NCBI GenBank assembly: GCA_016841955.1
Contig: JAENYE010000001.1
Coordinates: 508,025-572,024, forward strand
Direction: 5' to 3'
Length of the DNA: 64,000 bases
Source of the DNA: Methanobacteriota archaeon
Lineage (GTDB): Archaea; Halobacteriota; Methanomicrobia; Methanomicrobiales; Methanoculleaceae
A model generated the notes under the pieces. That model ran no database searches and had not been told where the DNA came from. It saw nothing but the letters and a program-made list of their open reading frames with translations. Position numbers and translations under genes: made by a program. Below are positions 1 to 11,365 of the stretch, piece after piece; position 1 is the stretch's first letter; each line of letters starts with the position of its first letter.

Positions 1-309
1 CGCCCTCCTTTTCGCCCACGGATATCTTATCGGCGGTGCTCGCGAACGGTATGACCAGGTTGGAGCCGACCGCCCGGGTGATATCGTCCACCTGCCGTTC
101 GGTGAGTTTGCCGCCGCCCACACCCGTCGCCGGGGAGACGACGAGGGTGTCGCCGACGTCGGTGACCATGTCGCCGAACATGAGGCCGATGCTGTTGCCC
201 ATGATGCCGAGGGTGGCAATCGCGATCACCCCGATGACGATCCCGATGACCGCAAGGACCGACCGGAGCCAGTGGCGGCTGACGTTCCGGCGGGCGAGGT
301 CGAAGAAGG

Positions 310-313
<4 letters not shown>
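1..313 (-). CDS. MacB/FtsX-type ABC transporter permease, N-terminal part
   Basis: The gene starts at 313 and runs off the left edge, so only about 104 N-terminal codons are visible. They read as an N-terminal cytoplasmic stretch (MTFFDLARRN), a hydrophobic segment at about residues 18-40 and then the start of a periplasmic-type domain, as in MacB-like permeases. Its ATG overlaps the TGA of the upstream ATPase gene (ATGA), so the two are translationally coupled and probably form one exporter. The substrate cannot be told. Confidence 0.85.
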
Positions 314-978
<665 letters not shown>

Positions 979-983
979 CGTCG

Positions 984-2120
984 TTACGTCCGTCTCCAGG
1001 AGTAATAGATTGCCCCGGCGATCCCGAGCGCGACCAGCGCGACGACGACGATCCCGGCGACCGGGAGGCCGCCGTCCCGCTCTTCGAGGGGCGCCGCGGC
1101 GCTGTCGATCCCGACCAGCGTCGTTGCGGTGTAGCGGTTGCCGTCGTCGTCCCGGTACTCGACGACGACCGGGACCTCGGTCACGCCCGCGTCGGCCTTA
1201 AACGTCACCTCGAACGTTGAGATGTCGTCGGGGTCGAGGGTCCCGACGACGTAGACCCGGAACGGGTCGGTGGGGGTCGCGGGCGCGCCGGGGGTGACGA
1301 GCACCGACCGGGCGGACTCGAGGCCCGCGTTCATGACGTCGCCCACGATCCGGTACCCGCCGGCGATGGGCGTGACCTCGACGTTGGTGATGACGGGGTC
1401 GGCCTGCCGCTTGTCCTCGCCGAAGACGATCGGGAGCGCGAGGTCGGCGGTGTGGGTGTTGATCCCGTTGCGCCAGACCACCTGGAAGGTGGCGGTCGTC
1501 TCGGCGGTCGGGGTCAGGTTGAAGACGACGGTCCCGGACCCGTCGGCGGCGAGAGCGCCGATGAAGGCGCTGGTCGGAGTGACGGTGAAATTCGTCCCCT
1601 GCGGGATGACCTGGACGCCGGAAGCGGCGTTCGGGCGGGGGTTGCCGACCCGGACGGTGATGTCGGCCGTCCTGCCTGCGGCGAAGGCATCCGGTTTTTC
1701 GATCACCGACGCGCTGAGCGGGGTGTTCTCGACCTGGACCGGGACCGGGTAGCGGAGGCTGCCGGCACCGTCGCGGAAGTCAAGCACGAATATGGGGTAG
1801 AACGTCCCCTCGCCCCCGTCCGCCCGGACGGTGAAGGTGAACGTCTTGCTGTTCCCGGCGCCGATCTCCCCGACCGACGCGTAGGATTCGCTCAAGGGGA
1901 CGACCCCGCTGCCGTAGAGCCGGGCGCTCCGGATGGCAACGGTCTCGGCACCGTTGTTCTGGATCGCGACCGTCAGCGTCCCGGTATCCCCTTTCATCAG
2001 GACCGTGGGGTCCAGCGAGGACGAGGTCACGGTGATGTCCGCAGGGCCGGCGCTGGCCGGTGCGGCGACCGCAGCGACGGCGCAGAGTAGCGATATGATA
2101 AGAAGGTAGAATGGTTTCAT
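984..2120 (-). CDS. S-layer-like (COG1361-type) secreted membrane-anchored protein
   Basis: About 378 residues from the Met at 2120, chosen because a good signal peptide begins there (MKPFYLLIISLLCAVAAVAA). The body is a series of beta-rich modules with phrases such as VAIQNNGAETV and ITVRVGNPRPN, as in CARDB/NEW3-like archaeal surface proteins. A C-terminal transmembrane helix is followed by the basic tail YYSWRRT. It should face the outside, anchored at its C-terminus. Position directly before the ABC ATPase and permease suggests it is the extracellular partner of the exporter, comparable to the periplasmic adaptor in bacterial MacAB; this is inference. Confidence 0.8.
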   Translation of the reverse strand: MKPFYLLIISLLCAVAAVAAPASAGPADITVTSSSLDPTVLMKGDTGTLTVAIQNNGAETVAIRSARLYGSGVVPLSESYASVGEIGAGNSKTFTFTVRADGGEGTFYPIFVLDFRDGAGSLRYPVPVQVENTPLSASVIEKPDAFAAGRTADITVRVGNPRPNAASGVQVIPQGTNFTVTPTSAFIGALAADGSGTVVFNLTPTAETTATFQVVWRNGINTHTADLALPIVFGEDKRQADPVITNVEVTPIAGGYRIVGDVMNAGLESARSVLVTPGAPATPTDPFRVYVVGTLDPDDISTFEVTFKADAGVTEVPVVVEYRDDDGNRYTATTLVGIDSAAAPLEERDGGLPVAGIVVVALVALGIAGAIYYSWRRT

Positions 2121-2121
2121 G

Positions 2122-2778
2122 TTACAGCCATCCGGCAAGTGTGACGAGTGTATAAAGGATGAAGAGACCCACGGGTATCCCGACGGTGAGGGCCGCATCC
2201 CGCGTGGAGAGGTTCCGTGCGTACTTCATGCCGAAGATCCATATGTTCGCGCTCCAGATCAGGAAGAGGATGCTCGCAAGCCCGGCGATTTGTGCCAGGG
2301 GGTCGGTCACCAGAATGCTCGCCAGGTTCTCGGAGATCTCCGCAATCTGTTCTGGGCTTGTTGCAGCCGGGATCGTCAGGCCCGAGAGGATCTGGTAAGA
2401 GAAGACCGCCCCGATGATACCCCCGAAGACCTGGGGCAGGAACCCGTAACCCGTGAACTCCAGCGTCCGCTTGAGGTCTCCCTGGCCCTTAAAGACCATC
2501 GAGAAGAGGTAAAAGACGAAGCCGTAGACGATCCACGTCAGGAACCCCCCGATGACGGCCCCGACCACGGAGAAGGCCACCATGATCGGCCCGAAGGCCT
2601 GCATCTCTGCGGGGAGTATCCCGACGATCAGATTCGCCGCCAGTGCGGCCGAGACCGCGCCGATCAGCCCGATGACAAGCGCGATCAGGGCCGGTATCTT
2701 CAGGCTCGGCTCGTCCTGCATGCGCGCTTCAAAGAAACGCCCGGGATTGAGCAACACCCGGAGAAATCCAGTATCCAT
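2122..2778 (-). CDS. Yip1-family multispan membrane protein
   Basis: 218 residues with an N-terminal cytoplasmic segment (LLNPGRFFEARMQDEPSLK) and about five hydrophobic helices, a pattern typical of archaeal YIP1-domain proteins that begin with NPxxFF. The next gene starts one base beyond its stop, so it leads the ABC exporter operon. Function is unknown; in archaea these proteins recur beside ABC exporters and surface proteins. No catalytic motif is visible. Confidence 0.8.
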   Translation of the reverse strand: MDTGFLRVLLNPGRFFEARMQDEPSLKIPALIALVIGLIGAVSAALAANLIVGILPAEMQAFGPIMVAFSVVGAVIGGFLTWIVYGFVFYLFSMVFKGQGDLKRTLEFTGYGFLPQVFGGIIGAVFSYQILSGLTIPAATSPEQIAEISENLASILVTDPLAQIAGLASILFLIWSANIWIFGMKYARNLSTRDAALTVGIPVGLFILYTLVTLAGWL

Positions 2779-2853
2779 GGTAAGTAAGCCTCGCGTACTT
2801 TTGGCAGATGGGACGAGATAAACCTTTTTCAGGATCGCGGGAGTGAATATGAA

Positions 2854-2862
2854 CTTATATAT
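2854..2862 (-). promoter_or_regulatory. TATA box for the Yip1-ABC exporter operon
   Basis: On the minus strand this reads ATATATAAG, a good archaeal TATA box about 80 bases upstream of the Yip1 start, giving an expected leader of about 50 nt. RadC, upstream on the same strand, ends at 2924, so the site sits in the gap between the two genes. Confidence 0.5.
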
Positions 2863-2923
2863 GAAAATGTCCCCGGATTCTCAGGTAGGACGCTGCCCGA
2901 AGCCGGGGGTAAGCCCCACCGGG

Positions 2924-3598
2924 CTAGAGATGCCCGAGCTCTTTGAGGCTCGCGTAGCCTTTCTTCGTGACGATGATGTGGTCGAGCACCCGGATGCCGA
3001 GGATCGACCCGGCCTCGACGAGTTGCCGGGTGATGCCGATATCCTGGGTGGAGGGATCCAGGGTGCCTGACGGGTGGTTGTGGACCAGGATGACCGAGGC
3101 GGCGCGGTCGGTGATCGCCTCGGCAAAGACTTCCCGGGGGTGGACGAGGCTCTGGTTCAGGATCCCGACGGTGACGGTCCGGCGCTCGATCACCTCGCCG
3201 GCACCGTTGAGTGTTATGCAGAGGAAATACTCCTGCTTCTTGTCCCGCCACTCCGCAACAAGCGGGAGCACGTCCTCGGGAGAGGCGATCCGGTGTCCTG
3301 AGACGCCGTCGTCCCCGAGATATCGCCGCCCGAGTTCGAAGCAGGCCATGATCTCGCAGGCTTTCGCCGAGCCGATACCCTCTATCGCAAGGAGTTTGCC
3401 ATATGACGGGCCGTTTTCGGCATTCTTCAGGTAGCGTTCGACGTCGCCGGCGACCTCTCGGACGTCCCGCCCCCTTGTGCCCCGCCCGAGGAGGAGAGCA
3501 ATCAGTTCGGCATCGGTGAGCGCCTGCGGTCCCCGTGCTGCCAGTTTCTCGCGCGGGCGATCGCGGTTCGGGGTATCTCGCATCTTCTTCATGCTCAT
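2924..3598 (-). CDS. radC: RadC-like JAB/MPN-domain protein
   Basis: About 224 residues from the Met at 3598; Mets at 3592 and 3583 are alternatives. The N-terminal helical region carries a helix-hairpin-helix-like LLAIEGIGSAKACEIMA, followed by a JAMM metal site (VHNHPSG...D) in the C-terminal half. This is the full RadC architecture. Despite the name a repair role is not proven for the family; a metal-dependent protease or nuclease activity is suspected. It is monocistronic and divergent from the TPR gene. Confidence 0.88.
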   Translation of the reverse strand: MSMKKMRDTPNRDRPREKLAARGPQALTDAELIALLLGRGTRGRDVREVAGDVERYLKNAENGPSYGKLLAIEGIGSAKACEIMACFELGRRYLGDDGVSGHRIASPEDVLPLVAEWRDKKQEYFLCITLNGAGEVIERRTVTVGILNQSLVHPREVFAEAITDRAASVILVHNHPSGTLDPSTQDIGITRQLVEAGSILGIRVLDHIIVTKKGYASLKELGHL

Positions 3599-3791
3599 CC
3601 GGCCCGATCGGGGTATCCTGATTCCCGGTTTTGATTTCGAAGCATGTATACGTTGCCAATCGATCCGGCGCACCTGACGGATCCGGCTCCCGGGAGGAAG
3701 AGTTGCGGGGGGGGGTTTTCCTTCCGGCCGGAGGAATTTCCCGGGACGCAATCGAAACCCTTTTTGCCCGAGGACCGCTATCACTCACAAA

Positions 3792-5486
3792 ATGGAACTC
3801 CCCTGGAAGAGCGCCGAGGCCTGGTGCAGGAAGGGACGGGCATACGCCGAGCAGGGGCAGTATGACCGGGCCATCGAGTGCTACGACCAGGCGATCACCC
3901 TGAACGCCAACGCCGCCGCCGCCTGGTACCACAAGGGACTTGCCCTCGCTACCGCCCGGCGCCACCGCGAGGCAGCCGAGTGTTTCGACCAGGCCATCAG
4001 GATCGACCCGACCTGCGCCCGGCTCTGGCACGCCCGGGGACAGGTGCTGTACGACCTCCGGGAGTACCGGGAGGCGGCCGGCTCCTGCGGCCAGGCGGTG
4101 AAACTCGCGCCGGACTCCGTGAGCGCATGGCTCATCCGGGGCCACGCCTTCCGAAAAATCGGGCGAAACCCTGACGCGATAGCCTGCTACGACCGGGTCG
4201 TCACGCTCGAGCCGGGCCGGGTCGATGCCTGGCTCGCCCGCGGAACGGCGCTTGCTGCCGAGCGCCGGTACGACGCGGCAATTGACTGTTACGACCGGGT
4301 CATCGCGCTCGATCCCGGGAACGCAAACGCCTGGTACGCCAGGGGAACGATCCAGATCCTCCTCTCCCGCTACGAGGACGCGCTCGCCTCCTATGACCGG
4401 GCCGTCGCCATCAACCCGAACCACGCCGACACCTGGTACACCCGGGGATGCACGCTTTCGGCGCTTCAGCGCTATGACGAGGCCGTCGGATGCTTCGACC
4501 GGGCGCTCGCCCTCCGTCCCGACGACGCCGATACCTGGTACAACCGGGGCCGGGCCCTGCAGAACCTGGAACGCTACGAGGAGACGCTCGACTGCTATGA
4601 CCGGGCGTTCCGGATCAGCCCCGAGCATCCCGGGATCTGGTTCCAGAAGGCCATGGTGTTGAAGAAGCTGAAGCGCTACGACCTCTCGCTCGCCTGCTTT
4701 GACCGGGCGCTCAGGGAAAACGCTGTCGATGCGGAGATCTGGCACCAGAAAGGCCTTCTTTTCTTTGCCATGAAGCGCTACGGGGAGGCGATAGAGTGTT
4801 TCGATCAGGCGCTCAGGATCCGGCCCGACCATACGGACGCATGCTACCACCGGGGCGAGGGCTACTACGTCCTCAGGAACTACGGGGCGGCGGTCCCCTG
4901 CTACCAGGCCGCGGTTCGGGCGGCCCCCGAGAACATTGCCGCCTGGAACAACTACGGCAACGCACTCTACCAGCTCGAACGCTACGAAGAGGCGCTCGTC
5001 TGCTACGAGCGGGCGCTCGAGATCGACCCGGAGAACCGCAAGGTGTGGAACAACAAAGCGAGCGTCCTTTCCGTTCTTTCGCACTACGACAAGGCACTCG
5101 TCTGCTATGACCAGGAACTCCGGGCCCACCCGGAGAACGCGGATGCCTGGTGTAATAAAGGCCTTGCGCTCTTCATCCTCGGGCGATACGGCGAAGCCGT
5201 CACCTGCTACTCGCACGCGCTCGAGATCGACCCCGCGAGAGCCGAGGTCTGGAACACGAAGGGGAACGCTCTCGTGATCCTGGAACGCTGCGAGGAGGCT
5301 CTCGACTGCTATGACCGGGCGCTCGCCGTCAACCCCGATAACGCCGAAGCGCTCAAAGGAAAGGCAATGGCGCTCATCTACCTCGACCGCCCCGCCGAGG
5401 CGGCACAATACTACGAGAGGGCGCAACGGCTGCCGGAACGGAACCGGGCTGCGGAACCGGATTTGAGGAGAAGGGAGAGGGTCTAG
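3792..5486 (+). CDS. Tetratricopeptide repeat protein, about 16 TPRs
   Basis: A 564-residue protein that is almost entirely 34-residue TPR units (recurring AWYxKGxALxxLxRYxEAxxCYDRALxxxP). There is no signal peptide, membrane helix or catalytic domain, so it is a cytoplasmic scaffold, probably forming a long superhelix. Repeats are highly regular, with Cys-Tyr-Asp at the same place in most units. The stop TAG lies inside a CTAG palindrome shared with the stop of the convergent aminotransferase, so the two genes overlap by four bases. Partner proteins are unknown. Confidence 0.95.
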   Translation: MELPWKSAEAWCRKGRAYAEQGQYDRAIECYDQAITLNANAAAAWYHKGLALATARRHREAAECFDQAIRIDPTCARLWHARGQVLYDLREYREAAGSCGQAVKLAPDSVSAWLIRGHAFRKIGRNPDAIACYDRVVTLEPGRVDAWLARGTALAAERRYDAAIDCYDRVIALDPGNANAWYARGTIQILLSRYEDALASYDRAVAINPNHADTWYTRGCTLSALQRYDEAVGCFDRALALRPDDADTWYNRGRALQNLERYEETLDCYDRAFRISPEHPGIWFQKAMVLKKLKRYDLSLACFDRALRENAVDAEIWHQKGLLFFAMKRYGEAIECFDQALRIRPDHTDACYHRGEGYYVLRNYGAAVPCYQAAVRAAPENIAAWNNYGNALYQLERYEEALVCYERALEIDPENRKVWNNKASVLSVLSHYDKALVCYDQELRAHPENADAWCNKGLALFILGRYGEAVTCYSHALEIDPARAEVWNTKGNALVILERCEEALDCYDRALAVNPDNAEALKGKAMALIYLDRPAEAAQYYERAQRLPERNRAAEPDLRRRERV

Positions 5487-6613
5487 ACCCGCGCAATCCG
5501 CCCGACCGCTTTCTCGAGGTTCTCCATCGAGGTCGCGTAGGAGACGCGGAGCCAGCCGGGGGTGTAAAACGCGGTTCCCGGGGTGACCGCCACATGAGCG
5601 TCCCGGAGCCATGAGCGGGCAATCGCCATATCGTCGCCGTCGACCTTCACGTAGGCGTAGAAAGCGCCGTCCGCCGGGGCGGTGGCGTAGCCGAGGTCAC
5701 GGAGCGCCGGGATGAGGTAGTCGCGCCGGCGCTCGAACTCGCGGCGCATCGCTTCGACGCAGTCCTGGCTGCCTCGAAGTGCCGCGACCGCGCCGAACAT
5801 CGCAAACGTCGTCGGGTGCGATATGGTATGCTGCTGCACCTTCTCCATCTGCCGGACGATCGGCCGGGGAGCGACCGCGTAGCCGATCCGCCACCCCGTC
5901 ATCGCGTAGGCCTTCGAGAACCCGTTGACGGTGATCGTCCGCTCCGCCATCTCCGGAAGGGAGGCGAGGGATACGTGCTCCTTCCCGTAGACCAGCTTCT
6001 CGTAGATCTCGTCGGAGAGTGCAAAGATGTCGTGGTCCCGGCAGATATCGGCGATGAGCCGGAGTGAGTCCGCGTCCAGCACCGCACCGGAGGGGTTCGA
6101 GGGGGAGTTGACCACGATCATCTTCGTCCGGGGGCCGACTGTCTCAAGCAGGGTATCGTCGACCTGGAAGGTCGCGGGAGAGAGCGCGTGGTGCCGGACG
6201 CCGGCGCCAGTAAATCGGGCGCAGGGTTCGTAGGAGACCCACGCCGGATCGAGGATGAGCACCTCGTCTCCGGGGTTCAGCACGGCCTCCATCGCCTCGT
6301 AGATGGCGTCCTTCGCCCCGCAGGTGACGATCACCTCGTCCTGCTGTGCGGCAAAGCCGTTCTCCCGGGTGATCTTCTCCGCGATCGCGTCCGTCAGTGC
6401 CGGGATACCGGCGCTCGGGGCGTAATGGGTCTCCCCGCGGCGGAGAGCATCGATGCAGGCATCCTTGATGTGCTCCGGGGTATCGAAGTCCGGCTCCCCG
6501 ATGGAGAGGCTGATGACGTCGACGCCCTCCTGCGCCATCCGCTTTGCCGCGTTCGAGATCTCGATCGTCGCGGAGGGAGCTATAGCCGCAACCTTCTCCG
6601 AGAGGCTCCTCAT
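5483..6613 (-). CDS. Class I/II PLP aminotransferase (aspartate-type)
   Basis: A 376-residue fold-type I aminotransferase. Visible landmarks are the N-terminal SLSIGEPDFDTP, the NSPSNPSGAV loop, and the Schiff-base lysine in NGFSKAYAMTGWRIGYA. Family members transaminate aspartate, aromatic or related amino acids with 2-oxoglutarate; the exact substrate cannot be fixed. Its ATG overlaps the ribH stop (ATGA), so it is the last gene of the riboflavin operon. A second aminotransferase of the same superfamily lies at 44367-45527. Confidence 0.92.
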   Translation of the reverse strand: MRSLSEKVAAIAPSATIEISNAAKRMAQEGVDVISLSIGEPDFDTPEHIKDACIDALRRGETHYAPSAGIPALTDAIAEKITRENGFAAQQDEVIVTCGAKDAIYEAMEAVLNPGDEVLILDPAWVSYEPCARFTGAGVRHHALSPATFQVDDTLLETVGPRTKMIVVNSPSNPSGAVLDADSLRLIADICRDHDIFALSDEIYEKLVYGKEHVSLASLPEMAERTITVNGFSKAYAMTGWRIGYAVAPRPIVRQMEKVQQHTISHPTTFAMFGAVAALRGSQDCVEAMRREFERRRDYLIPALRDLGYATAPADGAFYAYVKVDGDDMAIARSWLRDAHVAVTPGTAFYTPGWLRVSYATSMENLEKAVGRIARV

Positions 6614-7017
6614 CCCAATCGCTGGACCATCTTCACGGCCGACTCAACGGCACGCTTGGCGTAGTCGATACGCTCGGTCGCTTCCATCCGGGTCATCCCC
6701 GGTCCGGAGATGCCTAAGGCGACGGGCTTCCCAAACTCGAGGGAGAGGTCGATGATCTTTCGCGCGGCATGCTGGACGACGATCTCGTCGTGCTGGGTGG
6801 CGCCCTCGATGACGCACCCGATGGTGACGACCGCGTCGACGTTTCCGTCTTTGAGCATCTTTTTGATGGCAAGCGGCATATCGTAGGCGCCGGGGACGTA
6901 GAACGTCTCGACAACATCCGCATCGAGGAAACCGGCGTGCTCCCGGGCCTCGATCTCCATCATGTAGGTAATGTCGCGGTTGAACTCCGCGACGACAAAT
7001 CCAAGTTTCACCGTCAT
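6610..7017 (-). CDS. ribH: 6,7-dimethyl-8-ribityllumazine synthase
   Basis: A 135-residue RibH that condenses the ribityl-pyrimidinedione with 3,4-dihydroxy-2-butanone 4-phosphate to give lumazine, the penultimate step to riboflavin. Key parts are the N-terminal VAEFNRDIT, the YVPGAYDMP substrate loop, GCVIEGATQHDEI and the C-terminal basic segment. It should assemble as a pentamer or 60-mer in the cytoplasm. It lies between ribC and an aminotransferase. Flavin supply matters here for F420 chromophore and flavoprotein synthesis. Confidence 0.95.
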   Translation of the reverse strand: MTVKLGFVVAEFNRDITYMMEIEAREHAGFLDADVVETFYVPGAYDMPLAIKKMLKDGNVDAVVTIGCVIEGATQHDEIVVQHAARKIIDLSLEFGKPVALGISGPGMTRMEATERIDYAKRAVESAVKMVQRLG

Positions 7018-7074
7018 TCCAATCCTTCCTGTGGTACTACTCGCACCGGTTATTGATAATCCTCACTTTTTGTG

Positions 7075-8663
<1,589 letters not shown>

Positions 8664-8825
8664 GAGAGATCAGTCCATATCGTCTCGTCGAGGACAGACG
8701 CTGTTCCTGCAAGGAACTTGGATGTGGATTCATATCAACCTCTCCACCGTGCGAGATCGACAGGGAGTCGTTATCAAATGATATCGACAGAGAGAAGAAG
8801 AGGCGAGGGCATACCGAAGTGAGAT

Positions 8826-9218
8826 ATGGTTGACGTCGCGGTGATCTGCGGTTCCGCCTCGGACGGCCCCGTCGCGGAGAAGGTGTTTGCAGTCCTCAAG
8901 GAACACGATGTATCCTACGACTACCGGGTGATCTCGGCGCACCGTGACCCCGACAGACTGGACGAGTACGTGAAGGGAAGCACTGCCCGGGTCTTCATCG
9001 CGATCGCCGGGCTCTCGGCAGCCCTCCCGGGAGTGGTCGCCTCGAAGACACACCGGCCGGTGATCGGCGTGCCGGTGAGCGGGAAACTGATGGGCCTCGA
9101 CGCCCTCCTCTCGATCGTCCAGATGCCCAGAGGAGTCCCCGTGGCCTGCGTCGGCCTGGATAACGGCGAGAACGCCGCCCTGCTCGCGATCCGGATCCTC
9201 AACGCAGGGCGCGCCTGA
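8826..9218 (+). CDS. purE: N5-carboxyaminoimidazole ribonucleotide mutase / AIR carboxylase PurE
   Basis: 130 residues, the compact PurE length. The phosphate-binding [10 protein letters not shown], the catalytic SAHRDPDR and the [21 protein letters not shown] loop are all present. It converts AIR or N5-CAIR to CAIR in de novo purine synthesis. It is monocistronic and followed by a T-run (7 T at about 9223) suitable for archaeal termination. Confidence 0.95.
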   Translation: MVDVAVICGSASDGPVAEKVFAVLKEHDVSYDYRVISAHRDPDRLDEYVKGSTARVFIAIAGLSAALPGVVASKTHRPVIGVPVSGKLMGLDALLSIVQMPRGVPVACVGLDNGENAALLAIRILNAGRA

Positions 9219-9343
9219 CGGAACTTTTTTAGCGGGCCGGGAGTATTCGCCGGAGCCCCTTTTACGGGCCGGAGTTTTCGGGGTGCAACGAAAGGCCCCG
9301 GGCTAAAGCCAGCGCGGCGCACCGTCGTGCTTCAGGACGTCTC

Positions 9344-9440
9344 GCGCGAAGATGGGAGTGTTTGTCACGGACTTCGCGCTCTTCGCGTGAGCTGACGGTG
9401 CGTGGGTGGTGCCCCGATCTCGCGCGAAGGCGCGAATTAA
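9344..9440. repeat. Dispersed GCGAAG-type inverted repeat, degenerate copy
   Basis: The 294-base gap between purE and the next gene contains CGCGCGAAGATGG, then CTTCGCGCTCTTCGCGTGAG, then TCGCGCGAAGGCGCGAA. These are the same building blocks as the cleaner inverted repeats at 17167, 25558, 39384 and 48823. I see no gene in this gap. Confidence 0.55.
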
Positions 9441-9512
9441 CGATCCGTGGTCCCGGGCCGGCGCCTCAAAAGTGTCGGGTAACCTTTTTGCGCCCGGCCG
9501 CGAGGGGAGGGC

Positions 9513-9998
9513 ATGAAGCAGAGAGTGCTCTTCATCGGCACGAACAACGCCGCCCGGACCCAGATGGCGGAGGGCTACCTCCGCGCCCGATACGGCGACC
9601 GCTACGAGGCCTGTTCTGCCGGAATCGCCCCCACCGCCCTCGATCCGGCGGCCGCAAGGGTAATGGACGAGATCGGGGCCGGTATCGCCGGGCAGCGGGC
9701 GAAGGATCTCGCCCTCTTCGACGGAAAAGAGATGGACTACGTGGTCGCGCTTTGTGGTGGAGGCGTCTGTCCGATGTTTCCCTGGGCGAAGGAGACGATC
9801 CACATCGACTTCCCGGACCCGGCCAGGGCCACCGGGACCACCGACAAGGTGCTTGCGGCCTACCGGCGGAGCAGGGACGCGATAGCCGCCTGGATCGACG
9901 GGCGGTTTGGGGAGCGACGGACGGGACGTCCGGAGCTTAAGAAAACGCGAAGCGTTTTCGAGGACGATGTTCGGCCCGCAGGGCCGAACGGAGTTTAA
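9513..9998 (+). CDS. Low-molecular-weight phosphatase / ArsC-like protein lacking the catalytic Cys
   Basis: A 161-residue relative of thioredoxin-type arsenate reductases and LMW protein tyrosine phosphatases. The P-loop, expected as CTHNAAR, reads GTNNAAR: the nucleophilic cysteine codon is GGC (Gly). The two later Cys positions (ALCGGGVCPMFPWAK) and the acid loop (FPDPARATG) remain. It cannot work by the normal Cys-phosphate or Cys-arsenate mechanism, so it may be a binding protein or decaying. The last 20 or so codons (KKTRSVFEDDVRP) are read through a dispersed hairpin repeat, so the native stop was probably lost. Compare the frameshifted arsC at 31027-31433. Confidence 0.85.
   Translation: MKQRVLFIGTNNAARTQMAEGYLRARYGDRYEACSAGIAPTALDPAAARVMDEIGAGIAGQRAKDLALFDGKEMDYVVALCGGGVCPMFPWAKETIHIDFPDPARATGTTDKVLAAYRRSRDAIAAWIDGRFGERRTGRPELKKTRSVFEDDVRPAGPNGV
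9941..9960. repeat. Hairpin repeat, family 1 (single copy inside a coding tail)
   Basis: GAAAACGCGAAGCGTTTTCG is the exact reverse complement of the hairpin present three times at 15011-15187. Here it is translated as part of the C-terminus of the ArsC-like protein. A second hairpin core (GGCCCGCAGGGCC) follows at about 9973. Confidence 0.85.
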
Positions 9999-10047
9999 AT
10001 ACCGTCAGGTGCGAGGGAAGCGAGAGGGGGCATTCAGCGCAACCCCT

Positions 10048-11331
10048 TCACGGATCCAGCCGCTCTTCAGGCGGTGCCTTGAGGATATCCCGCACCATCT
10101 TTACGGCGCAGAGGTCGCCGCACATCGAGCAGGTCTCGATCTCCCCGTCCCGCTCGTGGATGCGCCGCGCCTCCTCCGGGACGAGCGCCGCCTCGAACTG
10201 CTTCTCCCAGTCGAGCGCCCGGCGCGCCTCCGCCATCCGGATCTCGCGGTTCTTCGTCTTGGCGGCGGCGCGGGAGAGGCTCCCGACGTGCGCGGCAATC
10301 CTCGCCACCCTCGTCCCCTCCACGATGTCGCGGAGGTCCGGCAACGCCAGATGTTCGCTCGGGGAGACCATGCAGAGGAAGTCGGCGCCGTGCATGCAGG
10401 CGATCACGCCGCCGATCGCCCCCACCACATGGTCGTAGCCCGGCGCCACGTCGGTCACGAGCGGGCCGAGCAGGTAGAGCGGAGCGCCGTCGGTCAGCTC
10501 CTTGAGCATCCGGACGTTGTAGCCGATCTGGTCGGCCGGGATATGTCCCGGCCCCTCGATCATCCGCTGCACCCCGGCGGTGAGCGCCCGTTTCGCCAGG
10601 TGCCCGAGCGTCAAATACTCGGTCGTCTTCGCGAGGCGGCCGGCATCCACGAACGCGCCCGGTCGCATCCCGTCGCCGAGGCTCACGACCACGTCGTGCT
10701 CGGCGAGGATCTCGAGCAGGTAGTCGTACTCGGCATAGAGCGGGTTCTCTTCGCCGGTCGCGGCCATCATCGCCACGTGGAATGCCCCGCCCCGGCTGAC
10801 GACGCCCATCGTCCGGGGGTCGGCCTGGAGCGACGCGAGAGCGTCCCGGTTCACGCCGCAGTGCAGGGTCAGGAAGTCCACGCCCTGCCGGCAGTGCTCC
10901 CGGATCACCTTAAACAGCAGGTCGGCGTCGACGTCCGCGGCAGCCCCCGCCCGCCGGACCGCTTCATAAACCGGGACCGTGCCGACGGGCGCATCGAGTT
11001 CGAGGATCCGGCGTCGGATGCGGGCGAGATCGCCCCCTGTCGAGAGGTCCATCAGCGCGTCCGCCCCCTCCCGGAGGGCCGCCTTCGCCTTCTCGACCTC
11101 GAGGTCCTCGTCGCACCGGGTACCCGACGTCCCGACGTTCACGTTGACCCGCACCCTGCAGCCCTCCCCGATGGCGCAGAGTCGGTGCGGCCGCACGGGG
11201 TTCGCTGGAACGACAATCCGGCCTCGGGCGACGGCTCGCGCGGCACGGTGTCCGACGAGATCCTCCTCCCGGGCGATCGTCTCCACCTCCGGGGGAACCC
11301 CGCGCAGGCACGCAGAGATCAGGGTATGCAT
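10048..11331 (-). CDS. thiC: Phosphomethylpyrimidine synthase ThiC
   Basis: Radical SAM enzyme that converts AIR to HMP-P for thiamine. About 427 residues from the Met at 11331; Mets at 11340, 11355 and 11367 are upstream alternatives, the last of which would overlap the start of the divergent gene. Conserved blocks include NVNVGTSG, EGPGHIPADQIGYNV and a C-terminal cluster motif CSMCGDLC. That motif is CX2CX3C as read here, one residue shorter than the CX2CX4C of bacterial ThiC. It lies alone and divergent from the metallo-hydrolase; no TPP riboswitch was recognised. Confidence 0.93.
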   Translation of the reverse strand: MHTLISACLRGVPPEVETIAREEDLVGHRAARAVARGRIVVPANPVRPHRLCAIGEGCRVRVNVNVGTSGTRCDEDLEVEKAKAALREGADALMDLSTGGDLARIRRRILELDAPVGTVPVYEAVRRAGAAADVDADLLFKVIREHCRQGVDFLTLHCGVNRDALASLQADPRTMGVVSRGGAFHVAMMAATGEENPLYAEYDYLLEILAEHDVVVSLGDGMRPGAFVDAGRLAKTTEYLTLGHLAKRALTAGVQRMIEGPGHIPADQIGYNVRMLKELTDGAPLYLLGPLVTDVAPGYDHVVGAIGGVIACMHGADFLCMVSPSEHLALPDLRDIVEGTRVARIAAHVGSLSRAAAKTKNREIRMAEARRALDWEKQFEAALVPEEARRIHERDGEIETCSMCGDLCAVKMVRDILKAPPEERLDP

Positions 11332-11365
11332 AAGAACCATTTGCCCGGAAGCCATATTAGTCTGC

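Noticed and set aside
2829-5612. A 927-codon open frame on the minus strand opposite the TPR gene
   Set aside because: It is low-complexity (Val/Pro/Gly/Arg rich), mirrors the codon pattern of the TPR repeats, runs through radC and the aminotransferase end and has no ribosome binding site. The + strand TPR protein explains the sequence.
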